NCBI RefSeq assembly: GCF_000429025.1 | Contig: NZ_AUBB01000026.1 | Location: 1 to 64,000, forward strand | DNA: 64,000 nt | Source of the DNA: Actinospineispora spinosispora DSM 44797 | GTDB taxonomy: Bacteria > Actinomycetota > Actinomycetes > Mycobacteriales > Pseudonocardiaceae | Direction: 5' to 3' | In this document: piece by piece, positions 16,328 to 25,156 of the stretch | How positions within the stretch are numbered: the first letter of the stretch is position 1 | How the letters are laid out: every line of letters starts with the position of its first letter | The notes under the pieces: generated by a model | What the model was told of the DNA's origin: nothing | Seen by the model: only the letters and a program-made list of their open reading frames with translations | Database searches by the model: none | Position numbers and translations under genes: made by a program

Positions 16328-17662
16328 CTGAGCTGCTGCTGGTGTGCGGACGGGCCTGCGGGCGCGGACCCGGATTCGGGCGCCGCGCGCGGGGACGAGC
16401 GTCACGTGCTTGGGCCGCTGCGGCTCGGCGGGCGCATCGGTGGTCTCCAGCTCCACTCCGCGCAGCAGCTGCCGCAGCACCACCCGCATCTCGACGAGCG
16501 CGAACGTCGCACCGAGACAGCGCCGGCCACCGCCGCCGAACGGGAACCACGTGGTGGGGGGCAACGTGACGCCGAGCATCCGGTCCGGGTCGAACCGCTC
16601 CGGGTCGGGGTACTGCTCGGCCGAGGCATGGACGAGCCCGATCGCCGGCATGACGAGCGTGCCAGCTGGCAGGTCGTAGCCCTTGATCGTGACCGGCTGG
16701 GTCAGCGTGCGCGCCACCTCGTTGATCACCGGACGAATGCGCAGCGACTCCTTGATGATCGCGTCCAGGTAGTCGTCATCGGCGGTGCTGTCGCCGTCGG
16801 CGGCCTCGACCGCGCGGCGCAGCAGCTCGGGGTGGCGGACGAGGCGTTCGAACGTCCAGCTCAGCGCGGTCGCGGTCGTCTCGTGGCCAGCCATCAGCAG
16901 GGTGATCAGCTGGTCGCGCAGCTCGCGGTCGGACATCGCGCGACCGTTCTCGTCCGCCGCCCTGACCAGCATCGCCAGCACGTCGGTGCGCTCAGCCAGG
17001 TTCGGATCGGCCCGCCGGTCGGCGATCTCGGCGAACAGCAGCGCATCCGCCTCGGCGCGTCGCCGCCGCACGCCACGCCACGGCAGGTGCCGCAGCAGCT
17101 CCGGCTTGGCCATCGACGACACGTCCAGCAGGTTCATGTCGGTGACCTTCGGCAGCGCCTCGCGCAGCGCGGCGAGCCGTGCGGGATCGTCGGCTCCGAT
17201 GACCGTGCGCAGGATGACCTCGAGGGTGATCGCGGCCATTCTCGGCGCGACCGCGAACTCCCGGCCGACCGGCCAGCGCGCCACGTCGGAGTCGGCGATC
17301 TCGGCCATCAGCTCGGTTTGGCGGCGCACCGCGTCACGGTGGAACGGTGGCAGCATCAGCTTGCGCCGATCCCGGTGCAGCTTCTCGTCGAGCAGCAGCA
17401 CGGAGTTGTCCCCGATCACCCCGCGCATGATCGAGTTCGCCTCGCCTGCGTGGTAGACGGCCGGATCCCCGGCGAACACGGTCTTGATGTCCGCCGGGTC
17501 GGCCAGGTAGACCAACCAGCCGGACGGCGCGGCCCACACCCGGAAGACGTCGCCGTACCGCCGCTGGTTGTTGGTGGCCCAGGTATGCGGACGGGTCCAC
17601 ATCATCGCGGTCTGGAGGAGGCGCGGGAGCTTGGGTCCGGGCGGCAACATGATCAACATCAT
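16319..17662 (-). CDS. Cytochrome P450 (second, CYP51/CYP135-138-like type)
   Basis: A 447-residue P450 of the class-E-like bacterial group. It starts MMLIMLPPGPKLP; ATG codons at 17662, 17659 and 17650 are all possible and none has a ribosome site. The I-helix is LLMAGHETTATALSW, the K-helix ESLRIRP and the heme loop FPFGGGGRRCLG with the thiolate Cys. The layout matches P450s of the CYP135/136/138 kind in mycobacteria, which are unlike the upstream convergent P450. It diverges from a TetR regulator, which is its probable repressor. Its last codon lies inside the 24-bp palindrome. Confidence 0.92.
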   Translation of the reverse strand: MMLIMLPPGPKLPRLLQTAMMWTRPHTWATNNQRRYGDVFRVWAAPSGWLVYLADPADIKTVFAGDPAVYHAGEANSIMRGVIGDNSVLLLDEKLHRDRRKLMLPPFHRDAVRRQTELMAEIADSDVARWPVGREFAVAPRMAAITLEVILRTVIGADDPARLAALREALPKVTDMNLLDVSSMAKPELLRHLPWRGVRRRRAEADALLFAEIADRRADPNLAERTDVLAMLVRAADENGRAMSDRELRDQLITLLMAGHETTATALSWTFERLVRHPELLRRAVEAADGDSTADDDYLDAIIKESLRIRPVINEVARTLTQPVTIKGYDLPAGTLVMPAIGLVHASAEQYPDPERFDPDRMLGVTLPPTTWFPFGGGGRRCLGATFALVEMRVVLRQLLRGVELETTDAPAEPQRPKHVTLVPARGARIRVRARRPVRTPAAAQTP

Positions 17663-17675
17663 ACATTCGTATATG
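17660..17675. promoter_or_regulatory. AT-rich imperfect palindrome, possible TetR operator
   Basis: CATACATTCGTATATG overlaps the start codon of the leftward P450 and lies 35 bases before the TetR gene. The outer CATA/TATG arms pair and the AT content stands out. It could act as operator for both genes; this is inference from position. Confidence 0.35.
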
Positions 17676-17710
17676 ACGGGTGTCTACATTTTACGGCTAG
17701 GCTCTCGCTC

Positions 17711-18292
17711 ATGGGACACCGCGAGGAACTGCTGGTCGCCGCACGGGAGTGTCTGCGCGACCGCGGCTACGCCCGCACCACGGCCCGCGACCTGGTGTCG
17801 GTGTCCGGGACGAACCTGGCGTCCATCGGCTACCACTTCGGCTCGAAGGACGCGCTGCTCAACGAGGCGATGATCCAGGCGTTCGCCGAATGGGCTGAGC
17901 GGGTTCGTGCGCTGGCCCTGGCCGCGATGCCGCCCGAGGAGGAGCTGCGCAACGACCCGGTGACGCTCCTGGTCGCTTCCTGGGGCGCGATCAGGGCGTC
18001 GTTCGCGGAGTACCGGGGGCTCGCGGTGTCCTACCTGGAGGCGATGGCACAGTCCGAACGCCACCCCGAGCTGCGCGCCCAGCTGGCGGCGTCGTACCAG
18101 CGCAGCAGGGATCAGGTGGCCCGCATGGTGGTCGAGCTGGCGCCCGGCCTCGGCGAACACGCCCACACGATCGCCGCATTCGAGATCGCGGTGTGCGACG
18201 GGCTGCTCATGCAGTGGCTGGTCGACCCGGACGCCGCGCCGTCCTCGGACGACGTGGTCACCGCACTGTCTGCCGCGCTGAGTCGGCGGTAG
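17711..18292 (+). CDS. TetR-family regulator divergent from a P450
   Basis: A 193-residue protein. The N-terminal helix-turn-helix is clear (ARDLVSVSGTNLASIGYHFGSKDALL), with IGYHFGSK as the TetR signature. The ligand half is helical and ends in a dimer helix. It is transcribed away from the P450 at 17662 across a 48-base gap, the usual arrangement of a repressor with its target. The effector is presumably the P450's substrate or a related hydrophobic molecule. Its 3' end overlaps the convergent GlxA gene by 35 bases. Confidence 0.9.
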   Translation: MGHREELLVAARECLRDRGYARTTARDLVSVSGTNLASIGYHFGSKDALLNEAMIQAFAEWAERVRALALAAMPPEEELRNDPVTLLVASWGAIRASFAEYRGLAVSYLEAMAQSERHPELRAQLAASYQRSRDQVARMVVELAPGLGEHAHTIAAFEIAVCDGLLMQWLVDPDAAPSSDDVVTALSAALSRR

Positions 18293-19253
18293 TCGTTCGG
18301 AACGTCGCCCGGTAGGCGGTCGCGGTCGTGCCGGCGAGCTTCTCGAAGTTGCGCCGCAGCGTCTCCGACGAGCCGAAACCGACCATCGCGGCGACCTCCG
18401 ACACCCGATGGTCGGTGGTCTCCAGCAGAACCTTGGCCCGGTCGACCCGCTCCCGGGTGATCCATTCGAGCACGCTCGTGCCGGTGTCCTCCCTGAACCG
18501 GCGCACCAGGCTGCGTTCGCTCACGTGGTGCCGCGCGGCCAGCCGTGCCAGGGTCAATGGCTCGTCGAGATGCTCGCGGATCCACCGCAGCAGCGGCCCG
18601 AGCTGCGGTTCGGCATCGACCCGCAGCGACTCCTTGATGAACTGCGCCTGCCCACCCTGCCGCCTCGGTGGGCTGACGAGGAGGCGTCCGACGTCGTTCG
18701 CGTAGGCCTGGCCGAGGTCCAACGCGAGCAGGTGCAGCGACAGGTCGACGATCGAGAACATGCCGCCCGAGGTGTGCACCGGCCCGTCATCGACGTAGAG
18801 CTTGTCGACCTCCAGCCGGGCCAGCGGAAACGCATGCCGGAACTCGGCGGACAGCACCCAGTGCGTGGTCGCCCGCCGTCCGTCGAGGATGCCCGCTGCG
18901 CCGAGCACGAACGCACCGCCGCAGAACGACACCATCCGAGCCCCCGCACCGTGGGCCCCTCGCAGATTGTCGAGCAGGGCGGCGCCGCGCGGGGCGAGTG
19001 GTTGTTCGACGCCAGGGACCATGACCGTGTCGGCGGTCAGCATCGTTTCCAGCGGGGCGAGCTCGCCGAGGTCAGCCCCTGAGGACAGCCGCTGCCGAGG
19101 CTGCTCCCCGCACAGGACCACCTCGTACCGCGGGTTCTCGTCGCCGATCGCCGCCGCGAGCGACGGCATCCTCGGACCGAAGATCTGCTGCGCGATGGCC
19201 ACCTCGAACGCGACTGCGTCCGGGACGACCAGCAGCGCGATGACGTGTCGCAT
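18258..19253 (-). CDS. GlxA-family regulator (DJ-1/PfpI domain plus AraC HTH)
   Basis: A 331-residue protein. Residues 1-185 form a DJ-1/PfpI-like domain with the nucleophile-elbow Cys in SFCGGAFVLGAAGILDGR, and residues ~215-320 are a double AraC helix-turn-helix (LARLAARHHVSERSLVRRFRE, then VAAMVGFGSSETLRRNF). GlxA-type regulators usually respond to small metabolites and activate nearby catabolic genes. It diverges from a small monooxygenase-like gene, a plausible target. It overlaps the convergent TetR gene at the 3' ends. Confidence 0.9.
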   Translation of the reverse strand: MRHVIALLVVPDAVAFEVAIAQQIFGPRMPSLAAAIGDENPRYEVVLCGEQPRQRLSSGADLGELAPLETMLTADTVMVPGVEQPLAPRGAALLDNLRGAHGAGARMVSFCGGAFVLGAAGILDGRRATTHWVLSAEFRHAFPLARLEVDKLYVDDGPVHTSGGMFSIVDLSLHLLALDLGQAYANDVGRLLVSPPRRQGGQAQFIKESLRVDAEPQLGPLLRWIREHLDEPLTLARLAARHHVSERSLVRRFREDTGTSVLEWITRERVDRAKVLLETTDHRVSEVAAMVGFGSSETLRRNFEKLAGTTATAYRATFRTTTADSARQTVR

Positions 19254-19379
19254 GAGCCCCGCTCTCCGGCTGATTCGGCGTGATCCGTGGCAAGTATGGC
19301 TGGATCCGTGTGAGATGGGTATATCCGGCAGGCAGGGTTTGTGTTTGTCAGCTCACGCTCACCGGTCAGGAGAACCATC

Positions 19380-19679
19380 GTGCCGTCATTGGGATTTCTC
19401 GTGGAGTTGGAAGCCCAGCAGGGGAAGGAAGACCTGGTCGCCGAGTTCCTTTCGGAGGCGAAGCTGCTCGTCGATGCCGAACCAGGAACTGTGGCGTGGT
19501 TCGCATTCCGGACGGGGCCCACGTCGTTCCGGATTTTTGATGTCTTCGACACCGAGGACGACCGGCAGACGCATTTGCACGGCGAGGTGCGCAAGGCGTT
19601 GGAAAAGCGTGGCGGCGAACTCTTCGGCGCGCCCCCGGTCATCACTCCGGTGGATGTTGTGGCAGTCAAGCTGCCATGA
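19380..19679 (+). CDS. ABM-domain (antibiotic biosynthesis monooxygenase-like) protein
   Basis: A 99-residue protein. The GTG at 19380 is set by AGGAG seven bases upstream; an upstream ATG is less likely. The dimeric ferredoxin-like ABM fold is suggested by EAQQGKEDLVAEFL, then AEPGTVAWFAFRTGPTSF and IFDVFDTEDDRQTHL. Such proteins include quinol monooxygenases and reactive-carbonyl or heme-handling enzymes, most without cofactor. Substrate is unknown. Its divergent neighbour is the GlxA-type regulator, 126 bases away. Confidence 0.8.
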   Translation: MPSLGFLVELEAQQGKEDLVAEFLSEAKLLVDAEPGTVAWFAFRTGPTSFRIFDVFDTEDDRQTHLHGEVRKALEKRGGELFGAPPVITPVDVVAVKLP

Positions 19680-19683
19680 ATGA

Positions 19684-20931
19684 TCAGTAGACGCGCGTGG
19701 GTCTTCGTCTCGCTGTTTGGGTGGGGTCGAGCCATTTCGGTGGGATGAATTCGGGCCATCCGTCTCGGATGGTGACGGTCCATCCGCTGGTGTGGATCAT
19801 GCGGTGGTGTTGTTTGCACAGCAGCATGCAGTTGTCGAGGTCAGTCCGGCCGCCGACGCTCCACTCGATGACGTGGTGGACCTGGCACCAGTGCGGTGGT
19901 CGGGTGCATCCGGGGTGTGCGCAGCCTCGGTCGCGCACGGTGAGGGCTTTGCGAAGGCCGGTGGGTGCGGTGCGTGACTCGTAGCCCACATCGATCGGGA
20001 GGCTTTTGCCGCCGAGCACGACCGGGGTGATCCCGCAGTCACACAGCATGGCCCGCAGATAGGAAGCCGGGGCTTTGCCGCCGAACTCCAGCTGCGCGCC
20101 GCGTGCTTTCTGCTGTAGGTCGTGTTCGGTCAGGATGACCGTGACGTGCGGACGCACCCCGCCTTCGGCGGGGAGTCGGCCTTCGTCGAGGGAGTGGGAG
20201 CAGATTTCGGCGAGTGCGTCTGCTTGGCGTTGGGGCAGGGTTTTGCGTTCATCTGCTTCTGGCAGGAGTGTGGCGAGGACGGCGCGTTTGATTTCTTCGA
20301 ACGATCCGGCGTCGAGGGTGCCTTTGATCCAGCCCCCACCGTCGGGGTTCGGGGTGAGCCACAGTTCGTTGAGCAGCTCATCGCACCCGTCTTCACCCGG
20401 CTCGGGCCCGTCCTGATCCAGATGGCTGATCAACCAGTGCGCTTCGACCGCCAACTGGTGTGGAGAGAGCGTGCGCGCCCATTCGGAGAATGTCTGCTCA
20501 ACGCTGGTCCACGCACCCGGGTCCAACCGTCCGGCGGCGCGGCTGTTCAACACGATGTCGATGACTAGCCCATGGGCGGGGTCGATCTCATAGTCGGCCA
20601 ACGCGGCGGCGGTACAAGGGAGTCTCGGTGCCAGGGTTTCACCGGTCAGCGTCACGGTGGGGAACACGTGCCGGGCCAGCCGGGTCACCTTGTACGCCTC
20701 AGCCGGTTTGATCTGCAGAATATCGGCCACGGCGGCTTTCGCTACGACTCCGCGTTCGGCGAACTCGCCTTCGGCGTCTAGCCGGGAGATGAGATACAGC
20801 TCGTTGTAGCGGGAGCGGCGTTGGATGTGGTGGCGTTCGTATTGCAGCCGGTCGATGAGTTCTTGACCCGTGCATGCGTGCAACGCCGAGACCCCGTTTG
20901 GGGTGTCGGTGTTGAGCACGGTTTCGGTCAT
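19684..20931 (-). CDS. DUF222 / HNH endonuclease-domain protein (13E12 repeat family)
   Basis: A 415-residue protein typical of the abundant actinobacterial DUF222-HNH family. Residues 1-300 are the DUF222 region (AKAAVADILQIKPAEAYKVTRLAR). The C-terminal HNH nuclease module has CAHPGC, CQVHHVIEWSVGG and LCKQHHRMIH, so the His-Asn-His and zinc-binding Cys are all kept. These genes occur in many copies in such genomes and are often thought to be mobile or selfish, but their role is not settled. It is slightly less GC-rich than its neighbours, in keeping with transfer. The stop is four bases from the end of the convergent ABM gene. Confidence 0.9.
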   Translation of the reverse strand: MTETVLNTDTPNGVSALHACTGQELIDRLQYERHHIQRRSRYNELYLISRLDAEGEFAERGVVAKAAVADILQIKPAEAYKVTRLARHVFPTVTLTGETLAPRLPCTAAALADYEIDPAHGLVIDIVLNSRAAGRLDPGAWTSVEQTFSEWARTLSPHQLAVEAHWLISHLDQDGPEPGEDGCDELLNELWLTPNPDGGGWIKGTLDAGSFEEIKRAVLATLLPEADERKTLPQRQADALAEICSHSLDEGRLPAEGGVRPHVTVILTEHDLQQKARGAQLEFGGKAPASYLRAMLCDCGITPVVLGGKSLPIDVGYESRTAPTGLRKALTVRDRGCAHPGCTRPPHWCQVHHVIEWSVGGRTDLDNCMLLCKQHHRMIHTSGWTVTIRDGWPEFIPPKWLDPTQTARRRPTRVY

Positions 20932-21131
20932 GACCCTATGGTCTCAGGGGGGTCTGACAGTTTTGCAGCAAAATCCGGGGTTCGAGGGAGAAAGTTTTAG
21001 AGAAGTTGAAGCCCCGAAGGGTGCGTCGCCGACGTACCCGACGACGGTCCCCGACCGAACAGCGGAAAGGTGCGGCTGGAGAGCCTGCTCACTGACTGTT
21101 GTATCTGTTTAAAGATTGCTTATACAAATTG

Positions 21132-21746
21132 TTATTCGCCGTGGTGGCTGGTGGGTGCAACGGCCTCAATCTCGACCGCAGTCGGTTGCTGGAGTTGGCC
21201 GTTGACCGGCGCCAGGTCCTGTGGGCAGGCGGACAACACGAGAACTAGATTCGTCAACGCTCGCAGCGTCACGCTGTCGCCGGGGCGTGAGGTCGGGGGG
21301 CGGAACTCGATCTGGCCGGTGGCGTCGACTGGGACGTTCATGAACAGGTTGAGCGGGTCGGGCACCAGCTCGGGGCCGTCGGCGTTCGTCGCGGTCACGG
21401 CCGCGCGGAAGTTGTCGTGGCAGTTGTCGTGGTAGCCGACGTGGCCGAGCTGGCGGTAGCGGGTGATGTCGCAGGCGGGGATGAGCGCGTCGTGCACTCC
21501 GGGGCTGGTGTCCTCGGCGAGTTCGAGCATCGGTTCGCGGTGGTTGTCCACCAGCTGGTCGCCCGTCCGTACGAAGAGCCGGCCCAGGCGGACCCGGGTG
21601 TGGGCCATCGAGAGGACGCGTTGTGCGTTGTCGTCCGCGAACGCCCAGGTGTCGACGACCTGGGTGCCGTGTGTGTTGACGATCCGTACGACGTCGCCCT
21701 CGCTCAGGCGAAGTGCGCGTCCGGTGCGTGCGGCGAGAACTGTCAC
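21132..21746 (-). CDS. DUF1989 family protein (urea carboxylase-associated type)
   Basis: A 204-residue protein. The GTG at 21746 has an AGGAC ribosome site; a longer frame upstream has none. Recognisable segments are GDVVRIVNTHGTQVVDTWAF near the start, CDITRYRQLG and YHDNCHDNFRAAV in the middle with possible metal-binding Cys and His, and LNLFMNVPVDATGQIEF later. DUF1989 proteins accompany urea or guanidine carboxylase systems and aminomethyltransferase-like genes; no such genes are present here, so the function is open. It diverges from an epimerase gene across 79 bases. Confidence 0.85.
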   Translation of the reverse strand: MTVLAARTGRALRLSEGDVVRIVNTHGTQVVDTWAFADDNAQRVLSMAHTRVRLGRLFVRTGDQLVDNHREPMLELAEDTSPGVHDALIPACDITRYRQLGHVGYHDNCHDNFRAAVTATNADGPELVPDPLNLFMNVPVDATGQIEFRPPTSRPGDSVTLRALTNLVLVLSACPQDLAPVNGQLQQPTAVEIEAVAPTSHHGE

Positions 21747-21825
21747 GATGTGTCCTGTCGGTCGACGCGATTGATGTCTTATCGAGCAACTATACAGCCA
21801 ACATGTTGCCTCTAAGGACAAGTTT

Positions 21826-22662
21826 GTGGCATCTCGTGTTTTGGTGACCGGAGCGAGCGGCTACCTCGGTCGGGCACTGGTGCGCGCACTGGCCGACGCC
21901 GGCCATGAGCCGGTCGCGCCGGCGAGGGCGGACATCGGTGACCCGGCCGTGTACGGGGGCGCGGACGCGGTCTGCCATCTGGCCGGTCTGGCTCAGGCCC
22001 GAGCCTCCTGGGACCGGCCGCTGGACTTCTTCGACGTCAACGTCGGGGGAACCACCTCGGTGCTGCGCGCCATGGCCGCCGCCCGGGTCGGCACGCTGGT
22101 CTTCGCGTCCACGGCGGCGATCTACGGCGCGCCGGCCGAGCAGCCGATGTCGGAGCGGCTACCGGACGATCCGCCGCACCCGTATGCGTCGAGCAAGGCT
22201 GTCGCCGAGACCGTGATCGGCTGGGAAGTGGCACGGCGCGGACTCGCGGCGACCGTGCTGCGCCTGTCGAACCTGGCGGGCGGCGCGGATCTCGACGAGT
22301 CGCGGCTGTTGCCCAGGGTGCTCGCGGCCGCGCGGTCCGGCGAGCCGATCACGGTGAACGGTGACGGTCGCGCGGTCCGTGACTACCTCCACGTCTCCGA
22401 CGCCGCCGAGGCGTTCGTGGCCGCACTGCACACGCCGGGGCCGCCGGGCGTGACCCGTCGCTACACCATCGGCAGCGGTGTCGGTTCGAGCGTCACCGAG
22501 GTCATCGCGGCCGTCGAACGCGTCACCGGCAGGGTCGTCGCGGTGACCCACGGTCCGCCAGCCGACGAGCCGCCCGCGCTGGTCTGCGACCCCACTCTGG
22601 CGATGACCGAGCTGGGCTGGCGGCCGCGTCGGGCGACCGTTCCCGACATCCTGCGCGACTGA
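21826..22662 (+). CDS. NAD-dependent epimerase/dehydratase (extended SDR)
   Basis: A 278-residue protein with a GTG start and an AAGGA site 8 bases before. The Rossmann motif GASGYLG is at residue ~9 and the catalytic YASSK pair near residue 124, with a preceding FASTAAIYG strand that supplies the catalytic Ser/Thr. The C-terminal half gives VNGDGRAVRDYLHVSDAAEAF, typical of UDP-sugar 4-epimerases such as GalE-like enzymes. It is shorter than standard GalE (~330). A sugar-nucleotide role is likely, though related enzymes act on other substrates. Confidence 0.88.
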   Translation: MASRVLVTGASGYLGRALVRALADAGHEPVAPARADIGDPAVYGGADAVCHLAGLAQARASWDRPLDFFDVNVGGTTSVLRAMAAARVGTLVFASTAAIYGAPAEQPMSERLPDDPPHPYASSKAVAETVIGWEVARRGLAATVLRLSNLAGGADLDESRLLPRVLAAARSGEPITVNGDGRAVRDYLHVSDAAEAFVAALHTPGPPGVTRRYTIGSGVGSSVTEVIAAVERVTGRVVAVTHGPPADEPPALVCDPTLAMTELGWRPRRATVPDILRD

Positions 22663-22807
22663 TGTCGAGTCCCGAGTTGCGGGATCGCCGCGTGTCGCAT
22701 ACGGCGAGTCCTCTCAGGCTACGGCGTTTTGCTTGAAAGGACCCCGGGGAGGCTGTATCGATGGAAGTACGGGTCAATCCCGCGCCCTAGCAACAAGGAG
22801 AAGCAAC

Positions 22808-23068
22808 ATGGTGACGCTCAGCGCCGAGCGACCGGTCCAGCGGCAGGCCATCACGGAGCACTTCCTGGCCGCGTTGGAAGACGTGGTTGCGCGGTACAGG
22901 GCTCTCGACCCGGGCTCGCAGCAGGCGGACCTGCATGCGGAGCTGCTCACCGCCGAGGTCGCCCACCAGCTCGCGGTCGCGCGCAGTGCGCTGCACCGCC
23001 GCCCGCCGCTGAAGAACGACCTGAAGAACGACCTGAAGAACGACGACCTGAAGAACAACAAGGTCTGA
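22808..23068 (+). CDS. Small protein with Leu-Lys-Asn-Asp repeats, function unknown
   Basis: An 86-residue protein whose ATG has a perfect AAGGAG seven bases upstream. The body is a single helical stretch (EHFLAALEDVVARYRAL, then VAHQLAVARSALHRR). The C-terminus is a repeat: PLKNDLKNDLKNDDLKNN, encoded by four near-identical copies of CTGAAGAACGAC, so the repeat number may vary between strains. It is a soluble, charged peptide with no family I recognise. The bidirectional terminator after it separates it from the convergent P-loop gene. Confidence 0.7.
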   Translation: MVTLSAERPVQRQAITEHFLAALEDVVARYRALDPGSQQADLHAELLTAEVAHQLAVARSALHRRPPLKNDLKNDLKNDDLKNNKV

Positions 23069-23071
23069 TCG

Positions 23072-23113
23072 CGACACGAGGGCCGGCCCGGGATCGGGTC
23101 GGCCCTCGTGTCG
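23072..23113. terminator. Bidirectional hairpin terminator
   Basis: CGACACGAGGGCCG and CGGCCCTCGTGTCG form a perfect 14-bp stem with a 14-base loop, between convergent genes ending at 23068 and 23119. Confidence 0.75.
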
Positions 23114-23118
23114 GCGGA

Positions 23119-24186
23119 TCAGGCGGGGGTGCCGAGCAGTCCGTCGACCAGCTCGTCGGCGGTGCCGTCGGACGGGAGCGGCTTCGCCAGCAGCTCCAGC
23201 GCACCGCTACCGGCCAGCTCGGCCGGGGTCAGCACCGGGAGACCGGTGGCGGCCGCTGCCTCACGGGTGGCCAGCGGGCTCGCGGTGACCAGGCCGCTGA
23301 CCGCGCGGACCGGGACACCCAGCTCGGACAGGACCTTGATGCCGGCGATGGCGCCCAGCGCGTCGCCGACCGCGAGCACCACGGCGTCGGCGAAACCGGG
23401 CAGGGTGGCGGCGAGCGCGCGGGTCTCGTCCTGCAGCACGCCGTCCGCGACCTCGAGGACGACGGCGTCCGCGCCCTCGGCGACCAGCTGGTTGCGGATG
23501 GCGGACATGGTGGTGATCAGGCGCTCGACCGGGTAGCCGAAGCTGGAGGCCATGCCGAAGTCGAGGAAGTCGGCGATCGTGGCGGCACCGGCGTCGAGGT
23601 AGGCCCAGTGGTCCTTACCACTGCCGGAACCGGTGACTTTGCCGGCGCCCGCGCGAAGCCCGGAGCGGGTCAGGCCGCGCACGATGGACGAGGTCGCGGT
23701 GGTCTTGCCCGCGTTCATCGACGAGCCGAGCACGACGATGGTGCCCAGCTCGGGGCGTGCCTCCGGAGCGGGGGCGAGTGCAACGTCGTCGGTGCTCATC
23801 GAGTTGCCGGCCGCGTCGGTCAACGGGCCGAGGACCTCGAGGACGGTGGGCTCGCCCTTGGAGGTGTGTGCCGAGGCGACGGTGCCGATCAGGCCGCCCG
23901 CGGTGAGCAGGTGCACCTCGTCGCCGGGGCCGGGGATGTAGCCCTCGTAGAAGTCGGTGGCGTAGCGGTTGCCGTAGGCGCCGATGACCAGGTCACCCGG
24001 GTACATCCGGACCCGCCGGCCGTACGGGTTCTCCAGGTACTCGTGCTCGCCGAGCTTCGCCACGCTGGCCACCACGAAGTCGCCGAGGCGGGCCGGCTGT
24101 GCCGACGCGCCGAGTTGCGCCTCCGCGGTCTCGCTGACCCGACGCGTGACGTAACCCCACTTGGCCGCCGAAATGCCCCGCACCAT
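23119..24186 (-). CDS. P-loop protein, possibly DUF1611-like, function unknown
   Basis: A 355-residue protein. The ATG at 24186 has GAAGGGTG upstream. Residues ~1-140 look like a beta-rich domain (GDLVIGAYGNRYATDFYEGY). From ~175 comes a nucleotide-binding domain with a variant Walker A, GSSMNAGKTTATSSIV, and an acidic strand ADAVVLEVADGV with DETRAL. It resembles DUF1611-type P-loop proteins, but I cannot place it firmly. The domain before the P-loop is unusual. It has its own promoter, facing a 391-base gene-free upstream region. Confidence 0.65.
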   Translation of the reverse strand: MVRGISAAKWGYVTRRVSETAEAQLGASAQPARLGDFVVASVAKLGEHEYLENPYGRRVRMYPGDLVIGAYGNRYATDFYEGYIPGPGDEVHLLTAGGLIGTVASAHTSKGEPTVLEVLGPLTDAAGNSMSTDDVALAPAPEARPELGTIVVLGSSMNAGKTTATSSIVRGLTRSGLRAGAGKVTGSGSGKDHWAYLDAGAATIADFLDFGMASSFGYPVERLITTMSAIRNQLVAEGADAVVLEVADGVLQDETRALAATLPGFADAVVLAVGDALGAIAGIKVLSELGVPVRAVSGLVTASPLATREAAAATGLPVLTPAELAGSGALELLAKPLPSDGTADELVDGLLGTPA

Positions 24187-24577
24187 TGCTACACCCTTCG
24201 CAGACTGAAAATCGCTTGCCGGCCGCGCCGTTTGCCAGCTCGTGCCTCTACTCGTCACACCCTCAACGAGTCAACAGCGACTGCGTGACGAATCCCCGGT
24301 CTTTACAGCCCCGTTACGAGGTCAAGTAGCACCGGTATCACTCGGAAGAGTGGCGTTGAACAGTATCCTCAGTGGGTATCCAGGCCGGTCACGACCGGCG
24401 CCTCGGAGCCTGTTTCTCAGCTGCCACACGCGTATCGCGTCACCGAGTGGGTCGGCGCCTCGTTGGGTGCTGTAGGGATGCCGGTCCACGTGACCACCGA
24501 CTCTCGCGGACCGGCTCCCTGTCTGACTCCTCAACTGCGCACTTCCTCAATTGCGCACTCCTTGGGCTGTGTGTTCG
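24187..24577. other. Gene-free stretch upstream of the P-loop gene
   Basis: About 390 bases between the starts of the P-loop gene and the stop of the SRPBCC gene. It contains CCGGTCACGACCGG at ~24382, which is a short palindrome, and two copies of the sequence TGCGCACT(T/C)C around 24536-24560. I see no gene in it. Confidence 0.5.
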
Positions 24578-25072
24578 TCAGCCCTGAGGCAGATGTTCGG
24601 CCGTCGCCCAGCTCGGTCCGGACGCCAGCAGGTGGGTACGGGTCAGTGTCTGCCAGCGGCGCTGCCGGATCCGGTACATCAGCGTCCCGATCGCGGCGAC
24701 CACACCGGTGAGGCCTCCGGCGTCGACGTCCACCGTGTCGCTGTAGCGGCAGCGTCCGGAGTCGATCGGTTCGACGTGCAGCGTGTGCCGCCAGCCCTTG
24801 ATGACCCCGCCGTGCTCCTGGGACCGCATCGTGCGCGTGTCGTGGTCGAGCAGCTCGAGCCGGATGGTGTGGCGCCAGGCAGGCAGGACGTGGAACAGCA
24901 CCAGCCAGCTGGTGCCGCTCTCGCCCTGACGGAACGGCTGGGTCCGGCCGGCCAGCGCGGGGAGCTTGAACAGGCCCTGGGTGACGTAGCGCAGCGACTC
25001 GGCGTGCTGCATGGCCTGCCAGACGGCATCGGCGCTGGTCGGCAGCTCGGTCTCGACGTGAATGGTTCGCAT
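24578..25072 (-). CDS. SRPBCC (START-like) ligand-binding protein
   Basis: A 164-residue protein with an ATG preceded by GGAGGAGG. The fold signature is visible as MRTIHVETELPTSADAVWQAM, then a strand-turn series ending in an amphipathic C-terminal helix with RRWQTLTRTHLL. Family members (Bet v1/polyketide cyclase-like) hold lipids, sterols or polyketides; catalytic residues are not conserved. It diverges from a TetR regulator with 84 bases between them, so it is likely controlled by that regulator, as a ligand-binding partner of an unknown small molecule. Confidence 0.85.
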   Translation of the reverse strand: MRTIHVETELPTSADAVWQAMQHAESLRYVTQGLFKLPALAGRTQPFRQGESGTSWLVLFHVLPAWRHTIRLELLDHDTRTMRSQEHGGVIKGWRHTLHVEPIDSGRCRYSDTVDVDAGGLTGVVAAIGTLMYRIRQRRWQTLTRTHLLASGPSWATAEHLPQG

Positions 25073-25108
25073 GATGTGCCTCCTCCGTGAGGTTGTGAGG
25101 TAAATTGT

Positions 25109-25120
25109 GAGTAATTGCTC
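25109..25120. promoter_or_regulatory. Candidate operator in the SRPBCC-TetR gap
   Basis: GAGTAATTGCTC is a near-perfect 12-base palindrome in an AT-rich patch. Just before it, TTGTGAGGTAAA and TTGTGAGTAATT form a direct repeat. Position between divergent genes suggests TetR binding. Confidence 0.4.
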
Positions 25121-25156
25121 GGTTGTCTGGCTACTCGCTTTTACCCGGAGGATCAC

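Noticed and set aside
16283..18292. A 669-residue open frame running antisense through the second P450 and on into the TetR gene
   Set aside because: Its first part is the reverse shadow of the P450 in high-GC DNA; only its last 193 residues, in the TetR frame, are real. I kept the TetR gene and dropped the extension.
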